Below the pieces are notes generated by a model that saw only the letters and a program-made list of their open reading frames with translations, had not been told where the DNA came from and did no database searches. This document shows positions 25,664 through 32,094 of a DNA stretch of 51,502 nucleotides, in pieces. The stretch covers positions 1-51,502 of the forward strand of contig JAFZUS010000204.1 of assembly GCA_017618275.1 (NCBI GenBank), written 5' to 3'. Positions within the stretch are counted from its first letter, which is position 1; each line of letters opens with the position of its first letter. The DNA comes from Prevotella sp. Its GTDB lineage: Bacteria > Bacteroidota > Bacteroidia > Bacteroidales > Bacteroidaceae. Made by a program: the position numbers and the translations under genes.

Positions 25664-26329
25664 TCAGAAGAACCTGATAAGGTTCGTCGTCGTACCCAAG
25701 AGCATAATGAGTGAGCCGAGAATCACGGTCACACCTATCACCTGGTTAATAATCTTGATGCCGTTTGTATCAAACTTGGTTCGTATCTTATCCACCAACC
25801 ACGTCAGCCCCCACCACCACAGCAAGGCACCGCCCACAATACTGGCAAAGCCCACCAACATCTCAAACGGATGGTTGGGCAACACAAAGGCGAACTGGGC
25901 ATACATCGCCAGGAAAAGGAAGATAATCAGTGGATTGGAGAACGTCACGAGGAAAGCCGTCCACATATTATACCAGAGCGTTCCCTTCTGCTGGCCCGAC
26001 TGGTGCATCTTCCGGGTAGGGTCTGTCCGATAGGTATAGAATCCGAAGCAGAGCAACATAACACTACCCACAATCTGGAGATAGAAACGGTTCTGGTCGT
26101 TGTTGATCAAGTCCATCACAAACGCCATTCCGTAACCAGCGATGGCGGCATAGATGATGTCGCTCACTGCGGCTCCCACACCTGTGGCCAGGCCATACCA
26201 ACGTCCCTTATTCAGCGTACGCTGCACACAAAGGATACCAACGGGGCCCATCGGAGCACTGGCTATCACCCCGATCATCATCCCCTTGAAGATGAAATCC
26301 AATATATTAATAGGTACGTGAAACGGCAT
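25664..26329 (-). CDS. LysE-family amino acid exporter
   Basis: 221 residues from the ATG at 26329 (MPFHVPINILDFIFKG). Six hydrophobic segments are visible. The LysE signature ASAPMGPVGILCVQRTL near residue 25 and a second half with FLVTFSNPLIIFLFLAMY match the LysE/RhtB fold. These inner-membrane exporters remove amino acids or related metabolites; the substrate here is unknown. It heads the long minus-strand run. A TAACTTTG box lies only 9 bp upstream of the ATG (26338-26345), which would give an almost leaderless transcript if used. Confidence 0.88.
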   Translation of the reverse strand: MPFHVPINILDFIFKGMMIGVIASAPMGPVGILCVQRTLNKGRWYGLATGVGAAVSDIIYAAIAGYGMAFVMDLINNDQNRFYLQIVGSVMLLCFGFYTYRTDPTRKMHQSGQQKGTLWYNMWTAFLVTFSNPLIIFLFLAMYAQFAFVLPNHPFEMLVGFASIVGGALLWWWGLTWLVDKIRTKFDTNGIKIINQVIGVTVILGSLIMLLGTTTNLIRFF

Positions 26330-26337
26330 ATCGGGTG

Positions 26338-26345
26338 CAAAGTTA
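26338..26345 (-). promoter_or_regulatory. possible -7 box very close to the LysE-type start
   Basis: TAACTTTG on the minus strand ends 8 bp before the ATG at 26329. No TTTG is found about 20 bp further upstream. If it works, the mRNA would begin within a few nucleotides of the start codon. Confidence 0.4.
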
Positions 26346-26398
26346 CTAAAAAAAAGCGACACTTCGCACTTTTTCAGCAAAATAATCTATAAAACAGT

Positions 26399-28456
26399 TC
26401 AAACTATCTTCAAGCCGAGCATTGTCAGGTCATCGTTGGGTTCAGCACCGTCGCGGAAGGCTTCTATGTCAGCCTTCAGAGTCTCGACGGCCTGACGGGC
26501 ATTCTCGAACTTCGTATTCTTGAGGATATCCAACAAGCGATCATCGCCGAACTGCTCCTGCTTGGTATTCTCGGCTTCATTCAGACCATCGGTATAGATG
26601 AAGAGAGGATGCCCCTTGATGTTCTTGATACTTTCGCCTTCATACTCCAAGTCGGGCCACAGGCCGATAGGTGCATTGGGGAGCATTTCCATAAACTCTG
26701 CCTGTGGAAGGATGACTGGCGGGTTATGGCCCGCATTGCAATATTCCAGAGAACCGGTGTTCAGGTCGGCCAGACCCAGGAACATCGTGACGAACATACC
26801 CTGTTCATTATCCACCGCAAGGGCGCCATTCATGCGGGTGGCAATCTCGGCAGGCTTCATACCCTGAGAGGCTAATGTACGGAAAAGACGAGTGGCCTGA
26901 GCCATGAAGAGCGAGGCTGGCACGCCCTTTCCGCTCACGTCACCCACGCAGAAATAGAGGCTGTCGCCCATCAGCAGATAGCCATACAGGTCACCTCCCA
27001 CCTCTTTGGCTGGTGTCATGGACGCATAGAGGTCTAGGCCCTCGCGGTCTGGCGACATGCTGGGCACCATCGACATCTGGATATCCCTCGCAATACGCAG
27101 TTCACTCTCGATACGTTCCTTGGCGGCAGTGGTCTCCTCTAATTTGTCGTAGGCTACCTGTAGTTTCTCATGGGCAGCCGTCAGACGCTGCGTGGCATTG
27201 CGCCTGTGAAGCGTGTAGATAACGAAGAACACTATTATCAGGACCAAGGCGACACCTGTTGCCATTAACCGCTGACGCGATAGTTTGGCTTGCTGTTGGG
27301 ATATCTCGGCCTCTTTTCCCTGCGTGTCGTAGATAGTAGCCAACTCAGCCGTCGCACTGTTCTTCTGATCTGTGATAGCGTCATCGAGCAAAGAGAGGAT
27401 GCGCTCTCCCATCACCCGGGCGGAGTCCCTGCGGCCAGCCTCTGCATTGGCCCTGTATTTGGGCAACAGATAGAGTTGGATGTTGTCTGTCGAAGGTTCC
27501 ATCCCCCAATGCGCCATCATTTCATCAAGATAGCGGTAATTGTCTGCTGCCTCAGCATAGCGATGCGCAGCCACTAAGTAGTCGTTGGCATTGATATGAC
27601 CCGCACCCGTCTTTGAATAGTCTGTCTTCAGGAAGGCCTGATAGGCTTTGGCAGCCTCTTCCAGTTTGTTCAGTCCCTGAAGGGCCACAGCACGCATAAT
27701 CTCGATACGGCCCTGATACTCGTCGAAATATTCCACGCGTGCATCAGGCTTCTGGCGGTACTTGTCCAACAGCATTTCCGTACGGTCTATCCAATAGATC
27801 GACTCCGCATAATGGCGGGTGTTGATATAGGCCAGACTCGTGTAGACTGTTCCAAGCACAGCCTCCTGGAATCCACGACTGGTAGAATCCGACTGCCAGC
27901 GGTTGGCATAATGTCCACGGGCTTTCAGGAAACTCTCGTTGGCTTCCTTGTCCTGTCCGAGATTCAACTGGCAACAGCCGATATTGTTGAGCAGGATGGC
28001 ATAGTCGATATCGGAGCCGATACCCGACTCTTCCATCTTCTTCACAGCCGGGATGGCCACAATGAGTGAACCCTCATAGTCACCTTTTACAAGCAACAAC
28101 TCGGAGAGTCGACGGGCACATTTGTTATAACTCAACTGATCTTCGTCATTTTGTATCTTAGATTCGATGGCCTTCCGATAATACAATTCAGACATACGAT
28201 AATGGCCCTGATGATAGTAAGAAACGCCACGCCAGCGGTTGGCATCCAAAGGGGAGATGATACCCGCCACCTCAAAACTGTCGGCCAAGACCCTCATTCG
28301 GTCATAGTTCTTGGCTACACCGACATCAAACAACACGCTGTCGGCGTTACTTGCCTTTAGCGCCGGCCTTCGTTTCTTCACGCCATCACAAGCGACAAGC
28401 GCCATGACAAGAGATACGAACAACATGCCAAATATATACTTTGAGACCCTTCGCAT
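26399..28456 (-). CDS. TPR-containing transmembrane PP2C/SpoIIE-type phosphatase
   Basis: 685 residues. The N-terminus has a signal sequence with a lipobox-like end (MALVAC). Residues ~60-380 are TPR-like helical repeats. A membrane helix at ~398-420 (GVALVLIIVFFVIYTLHRR) is followed by a short coiled coil. The C-terminal ~230 residues are a SpoIIE/RsbU phosphatase with metal-binding aspartates in GGDLYGYL, CVGDVSGKGVPA and PNDDLTML. This suggests periplasmic sensing by the TPR part and cytosolic dephosphorylation of an anti-anti-sigma-type or other phosphoprotein, but no such partner is encoded nearby. It is divergent from glucokinase. Confidence 0.9.
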   Translation of the reverse strand: MRRVSKYIFGMLFVSLVMALVACDGVKKRRPALKASNADSVLFDVGVAKNYDRMRVLADSFEVAGIISPLDANRWRGVSYYHQGHYRMSELYYRKAIESKIQNDEDQLSYNKCARRLSELLLVKGDYEGSLIVAIPAVKKMEESGIGSDIDYAILLNNIGCCQLNLGQDKEANESFLKARGHYANRWQSDSTSRGFQEAVLGTVYTSLAYINTRHYAESIYWIDRTEMLLDKYRQKPDARVEYFDEYQGRIEIMRAVALQGLNKLEEAAKAYQAFLKTDYSKTGAGHINANDYLVAAHRYAEAADNYRYLDEMMAHWGMEPSTDNIQLYLLPKYRANAEAGRRDSARVMGERILSLLDDAITDQKNSATAELATIYDTQGKEAEISQQQAKLSRQRLMATGVALVLIIVFFVIYTLHRRNATQRLTAAHEKLQVAYDKLEETTAAKERIESELRIARDIQMSMVPSMSPDREGLDLYASMTPAKEVGGDLYGYLLMGDSLYFCVGDVSGKGVPASLFMAQATRLFRTLASQGMKPAEIATRMNGALAVDNEQGMFVTMFLGLADLNTGSLEYCNAGHNPPVILPQAEFMEMLPNAPIGLWPDLEYEGESIKNIKGHPLFIYTDGLNEAENTKQEQFGDDRLLDILKNTKFENARQAVETLKADIEAFRDGAEPNDDLTMLGLKIV

Positions 28457-28481
28457 ATACCTTAATCTTTATAAGATGGTG

Positions 28482-28489
28482 CAAAGATA
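28482..28489 (-). promoter_or_regulatory. -7 box of the phosphatase gene
   Basis: TATCTTTG on the minus strand is 25 bp before the ATG at 28456. No TTTG at the standard spacing. Confidence 0.55.
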
Positions 28490-28553
28490 TAAAAAATCTG
28501 AAAAAGAATGGTTAATTTCCTTAAAAATTTAAAGAAGTCAGCAAGATTTTAAC

Positions 28554-28561
28554 TACCTTTG
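28554..28561 (+). promoter_or_regulatory. -7 box of the glucokinase gene
   Basis: TACCTTTG matches TAnnTTTG and is 39 bp upstream of the glk ATG. No clear -33 element. Confidence 0.55.
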
Positions 28562-28600
28562 TAACGTTTAATGAATAAATAAATAAAAACCACAAATAAT

Positions 28601-29590
28601 ATGAACGAGCAAAACGCAGCAATCAAGCCGTATGTCATTGGCTTGGACTTAGGAGGAACGAACTCCGTATTCGGTATTGTAGATGCACGAGGTGACATCA
28701 AGGCAACCACCGCCATCAAGACGGGCGGCTATGAAAAGGTTGAGGACTATGTCGACGCCTGTGTGGAGGCCCTGCAGGTCATCATCGACCAGGTGGGCGG
28801 CATCGAGAAGATCAAGGCGATGGGTATCGGTGCGCCCAACGGCAACTATTATAAGGGAACCATCGAGTTTGCACCGAACCTGCCCTGGGCACACAATGGC
28901 GTGGTACCTCTGGCCCAGTTGTTCAGCGAACGTCTGAACAATATCCCCGTAGCCCTGACCAACGACGCCAATGCCGCTGCCATCGGTGAGATGGTCTATG
29001 GTGTGGCTCGCGGCATGAAGAACTTCATCGTCATCACCCTGGGTACTGGTGTGGGCTCTGGTATCGTCGTCAACGGACAGTTGCTCTACGGACACGACGG
29101 CTTCGCCGGAGAATTGGGCCACGTCACGATGGTGCGCGGTGAGGAAGGTCGTATGTGCGGATGCGGACGTACAGGTTGTCTGGAGGCCTACTGCTCTGCT
29201 ACCGGCGTTGCCCGCACGGCTCGCGAACTGCTCTCGAAGACAGACCGTCCCAGTCTGCTGCGCGAGATGGATCCGGAGAAGATCACATCCCTCGACGTAT
29301 CCATTGCTGCCGGCAAGGGCGACGAACTGGCCAAGGAGATCTACGACTTCACCGGCAAGATGCTGGGTGAGGCCTGTGCCGACTTCGCTGCCTTCAGCAG
29401 TCCCGAGGCATTCATCTTCTTCGGTGGTATGGTCAAGGCAGGCGACCTGATCATGAAACCTATCCAGGAAGCCTACAATAATCACGTGCTGAAGATCTTC
29501 AAGAACAAGGCCCAGTTCCTTGTGAGCGGTCTCGACGGTGCAAGTGCCGCCGTGCTTGGTGCCTCTGCCATCGGCTGGGAGATCCAGTAA
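28601..29590 (+). CDS. glk: ROK-family glucokinase
   Basis: 329 residues. The phosphate-binding loop GLDLGGTNSVFGIV is at residue ~14, the catalytic aspartate in TNDANAAAIGE at ~125, and the ROK zinc motif CGCGRTGCLE at ~190. ROK kinases of this length are glucose or N-acyl-hexosamine kinases, and in Bacteroidales this one is usually glucokinase. It feeds glycolysis and glycogen, whose enzymes lie at 36-41 kb. A CACAGATT repeat array starts right after the stop. Confidence 0.9.
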   Translation: MNEQNAAIKPYVIGLDLGGTNSVFGIVDARGDIKATTAIKTGGYEKVEDYVDACVEALQVIIDQVGGIEKIKAMGIGAPNGNYYKGTIEFAPNLPWAHNGVVPLAQLFSERLNNIPVALTNDANAAAIGEMVYGVARGMKNFIVITLGTGVGSGIVVNGQLLYGHDGFAGELGHVTMVRGEEGRMCGCGRTGCLEAYCSATGVARTARELLSKTDRPSLLREMDPEKITSLDVSIAAGKGDELAKEIYDFTGKMLGEACADFAAFSSPEAFIFFGGMVKAGDLIMKPIQEAYNNHVLKIFKNKAQFLVSGLDGASAAVLGASAIGWEIQ

Positions 29591-29651
29591 TCATCTGTGT
29601 GTAATCTGTGGTCATCTGTAAAATCTGTGGCCATCTGTGAAATCTGTGGCT
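29591..29651. repeat. CACAGATT-type repeat, site 8 (longest)
   Basis: Six ATCTGTG units follow each other with a 9-10 nt period: ATCTGTGTGTA, ATCTGTGGTC, ATCTGTAAA, ATCTGTGGCC, ATCTGTGAA, ATCTGTGGC. They begin directly after the glk stop and run towards a stem-loop. Confidence 0.85.
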
Positions 29652-29659
29652 AAAAAATG

Positions 29660-29685
29660 AGGTTGGTGCAGGACGCTACCAACCT
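29660..29685 (+). terminator. stem-loop after glk
   Basis: AGGTTGGT and ACCAACCT form an 8-bp stem with a 10-nt loop, followed by CTAATTATAATT. The tail is AT-rich but has no long T-run, so it is a moderate terminator candidate. A smaller GATAAG-AAT-CTTATC hairpin follows at 29722-29736. Confidence 0.5.
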
Positions 29686-29734
29686 CTAATTATAATTGAT
29701 AAGGTGAATCAGCAAATGGCTGATAAGAATCTTA

Positions 29735-29849
29735 TCGGCGGCAAATATACAGTTTATTTACATCTTTTGCAAGTTTTTAGGCAAAAAAATGCAAAACAAG
29801 GCCTATTTTTAACGATAATCTCATAATAATTCGCTATCTTTGCGGAGGA
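29735..29849 (+). repeat. 115-bp direct repeat, copy 1
   Basis: It starts TCGGCGGCAAATATAC and ends TATCTTTGCGGAGGA. The second copy at 30574-30688 differs at 2 of 115 positions by hand alignment. Both copies end in a Bacteroidetes -7 box (TATCTTTG, here 29835-29842) and a GGAGGA, so each carries part of a promoter/leader. This copy runs straight into a beta-glucosidase relic. Confidence 0.9.
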
Positions 29850-29995
29850 TCGAGCCCCTCTTCCCCTTCGGCTATGGTCTGAGTTACACCTCCTTCGCCA
29901 TCGACAAGCCCCTATATATAAATAATAAGGTACAGGTACGCGTAAGGAACACGGGAAAGTATCAGGTGATGGTGGGCAACGGCTCACAGGGGTAA
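29849..29995 (+). pseudogene. C-terminal relic of a GH3 beta-glucosidase
   Basis: In frame from 29849 the translation reads IEPLFPFGYGLSYTSFAI and then a short beta-rich tail ending GNGSQG before TAA at 29993. PFGYGLSYT-F is the hallmark at the junction of the GH3 C-terminal domain and its fibronectin-like tail. Everything upstream (some 700 residues of a normal GH3 enzyme) is missing and is replaced by the 115-bp repeat. No start codon or active site remains. Confidence 0.75.
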
Positions 29996-30024
29996 TAAGA
30001 CGGTCACTGTTCTGGAGTGCGTTT

Positions 30025-30138
30025 CAATTTGCGTATAGGCGCACAGTCGTTTGCGTATAGGCGAACGGTCGTTTGCGTATAGGCAAACGATAGAGAGATA
30101 GGCATCCTTCCCCTTTTACCCTTAGTCTTTTCCCCTGC
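30025..30138 (-). repeat. 22-nt modular repeat element C
   Basis: Read on the minus strand: two 22-nt units starting GCAGGGG and AAAGGGG (30117-30138 and 30095-30116), then a 4-nt joint TCTA (30091-30094). Three 22-nt units with TTTGCCTATACGCAAA or close variants follow (30069-30090, 30047-30068, 30025-30046). The plan (CAGGGG units, 4-nt joint, then a second family of 22-nt units able to form hairpins) is the same as in elements A and B, but the second-family sequence is different. Confidence 0.75.
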
Positions 30139-30177
30139 TAGTACCAGTACAGTCCCCCTTCGTGACTTCGTACGAAA

Positions 30178-30331
30178 ACGGTCACGGTCACAGTTGTGAC
30201 CATGTGACCGCTGAGGTCTCAAAATCAATCTGTAGACAAATTAATATATTGATTATTAGGTAATTGAATAATTTCTTTAAACTTGTTCAAGGACTTGTTG
30301 GTCACATGGTCACAGTTGTGACCGTGACCGT
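30178..30331. repeat. 154-bp region bounded by 32-bp inverted repeats
   Basis: Left arm 30178-30209 and right arm 30300-30331 are reverse complements with 2 mismatches (both in the centre), separated by 90 bp of AT-rich sequence. Each arm contains a smaller dyad GGTCACA-GT-TGTGACC. No open frame lies between. It resembles a miniature inverted-repeat element or a paired operator. Confidence 0.8.
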
Positions 30332-30357
30332 CTTGCTGAATATTTCTTGTTCCATTA

Positions 30358-30389
30358 TTTGGCAGTTTCAGAAATAGTTCGTATCTTTG
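30358..30389 (+). promoter_or_regulatory. promoter in front of the DUF285 relic
   Basis: TTTG at 30358-30361 and TATCTTTG at 30382-30389 are 20 bp apart, a full match. It would transcribe the relic and possibly the LRR gene downstream. Confidence 0.8.
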
Positions 30390-30436
30390 CAACGTCGTTT
30401 GAAAAAGAGATGAATAATTAAAAAACCATAAAGATT

Positions 30437-30579
30437 ATGAAACATCCATTAAGTATGCTGTTCAAGACAGATGTTCTGGCGCTGCTCAAAGTTGACGTCG
30501 CTTAACCTGACAGGCTTCGACACGCAGAAAGTGGAGACGATGTCCTGGATGTTCAGCGGCTGTACCTCGCTCGTCGGCG
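30437..30579 (+). pseudogene. relic of a BspA-like (DUF285) surface protein
   Basis: An ATG at 30437 opens a 22-codon frame ending at 30505. In the next frame, 30471-30579, the sequence encodes MFWRCSKLTSLNLTGFDT and then MSWMFSGCTSL, the typical DUF285/BspA repeat (LTSLDLTGFDT..V..MSGMF.GCSSL). The pattern is a gene start with an intact promoter, an internal deletion/frameshift, and then truncation where the second 115-bp repeat begins at 30574. Confidence 0.7.
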
Positions 30580-30688
30580 GCAAATATACGGTTTATTTAC
30601 ATCTTTTGCAAGTTTTTAGGCAAAAAAATGCAAAACAAGGCCTATTTTTAACGGTAATCTCATAATAATTCGCTATCTTTGCGGAGGA
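30574..30688 (+). repeat. 115-bp direct repeat, copy 2
   Basis: Differs from copy 1 (29735-29849) at two positions. It interrupts the DUF285 relic on its left and supplies TATCTTTG (30674-30681) plus GGAGGA upstream of the intact LRR gene on its right. Confidence 0.9.
30674..30681 (+). promoter_or_regulatory. -7 box of the LRR gene, inside the repeat
   Basis: TATCTTTG lies 46 bp before the ATG at 30728. No TTTG at the -33 position. The same box is present in repeat copy 1. Confidence 0.5.
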
Positions 30689-30727
30689 ATAACGATAATC
30701 CGACAAACGAATCAAAACCATTAGAAT

Positions 30728-31891
30728 ATGAAAAAGGTATTATTTACTATCGCATTGATGCTCCTGCCAATGCTGGCAAGCGCCGATGCCGTGGAAATCG
30801 GCGGCATCTATTACTATTTGTACAGTGAGACAAAGACTGCTGTAGTAACGAGCAATCCGGAAAAATACTCTGGTAGTGTGGATATACCAGAGAAGGTCAA
30901 ACCTGAAGAAACAGAAACAGAGTACAGCGTGACCGCCATTTTCAACCGCGCTTTCGAGTGTTGCAGCGACCTGACTTCAGTTACCATCCCAGGCAGCGTG
31001 ACATCCATCGGCGTTTATGCTTTCAGTGAATGCAGCGGCCTGACTTCGATTACCATCCCTGGCAGCGTGGCATCCATTGGAGAATTTGCCTTCTACGGTT
31101 GCAGCGGCCTGACTACTATTACGGTGGATGAATCTAATCCGTATTTCAAGAGCGAGGAAGGCGTGCTGTTCAGCAAGGACGGAACGACGCTCATTACCTA
31201 TCCCATTGGTAAGACTGAAACTGCATATACTATCCCCAACAGCGTGACATCCATCGGCATAAGAGCATTCTTAGGTTGCAGCAGCCTGACTTCGGTTACC
31301 ATCCCCAACAGCGTGACCTCCATTGGCGATAGGGCTTTCTATGATTGCAGTGGTCTGACTTCGGTTACCATCGGCAACAACGTGACATCCATCGGCAGAT
31401 ATGCTTTCTTGGGTTGCAGCGGCTTGACTTCCATAACCATCCCCAACAGCGTAACGACCATCGACGGTTATGCCTTCCGCGGTTGCAGCGGCCTGACTTC
31501 AGTTACCATCCCAGCCAGCGTGACCACCATCGAAGAATATGCTTTCCGTGAATGCGAAGGCCTGAAGTCGATAACAATCGTCGGCAACGAGACATCCATC
31601 GGCCATTGTGCTTTCGCATATTGCAGTGGCCTGACAGATTTCTATTGCTATGCGAAGGAAGTGCCAGAAACTATGAATTCAGTTTTCAAAGGCTCGAATA
31701 TTGAACAAGTTACGCTGCATGTGCCGGAGGAGGCGATAGAGGCATACAATGCTGTAGAGCCCTGGAGCAACTTCAAGGAAATCGTTGAACTGGTGGACGA
31801 ATCCAAGTTTGACCTGAACGGCGACGGCGTGGTGAATGCCGCCGACGTGGTGACGCTGGTGAACCACATCATGGGCAAGAAAGCGGAATAG
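30728..31891 (+). CDS. secreted BspA-like leucine-rich repeat protein with dockerin-like tail
   Basis: 387 residues. Signal peptide 1-~20 (MKKVLFTIALMLLPMLASADA). From ~60 to 330 there are about nine LRR_5 units of 23 residues (CSGLTSVTIPNSVTSIGDRAF type), one interrupted by a ~30-residue insert with YFKSEEGVLFSKDGTTLITYP. The last 35 residues contain DLNGDGVVNAADVVTLVNHI, a single dockerin-type calcium-binding repeat often found at the end of secreted Bacteroidetes proteins. BspA-like proteins are surface-exposed and act in adhesion. Downstream of the stop is repeat element B. Confidence 0.92.
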   Translation: MKKVLFTIALMLLPMLASADAVEIGGIYYYLYSETKTAVVTSNPEKYSGSVDIPEKVKPEETETEYSVTAIFNRAFECCSDLTSVTIPGSVTSIGVYAFSECSGLTSITIPGSVASIGEFAFYGCSGLTTITVDESNPYFKSEEGVLFSKDGTTLITYPIGKTETAYTIPNSVTSIGIRAFLGCSSLTSVTIPNSVTSIGDRAFYDCSGLTSVTIGNNVTSIGRYAFLGCSGLTSITIPNSVTTIDGYAFRGCSGLTSVTIPASVTTIEEYAFRECEGLKSITIVGNETSIGHCAFAYCSGLTDFYCYAKEVPETMNSVFKGSNIEQVTLHVPEEAIEAYNAVEPWSNFKEIVELVDESKFDLNGDGVVNAADVVTLVNHIMGKKAE

Positions 31892-31902
31892 TATAGTACA
31901 AA

Positions 31903-32091
31903 TATTGGTACGCAGCGACCGCTGCCGATATAATCCCCGCCCGCTGCTAATATCAGCAGCGGGCGCTGCTGATTATGTCCACGCCCGCTGCTGATTCGAA
32001 GGGAACGGGTTTTATCCCTCTTCCAAAGGCACTTTTCCCCTATAACCAACGTCTCTTTCCCCTGTTCCCTATATCTTAACAACCGTAAAGT
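31903..32091. repeat. 189-bp modular repeat element, copy B (inverted relative to A)
   Basis: On the minus strand it has the same order as copy A: leader, three ACAGGG-type 22-nt units, TCGA joint, four AGCAGCGG-type 22-nt units. Length is identical to A and 175 of 189 positions match in a hand alignment with no gaps. It lies between the convergent LRR and RND genes, ending 3 bp before the RND stop codon. Confidence 0.9.
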
Positions 32092-32094
32092 ATA

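Noticed and set aside
30950-31640. DNA tandem repeats of about 69 nt
   Set aside because: They are the 23-residue LRR_5 units of the BspA-like protein, so they are coding repeats, not a separate element.
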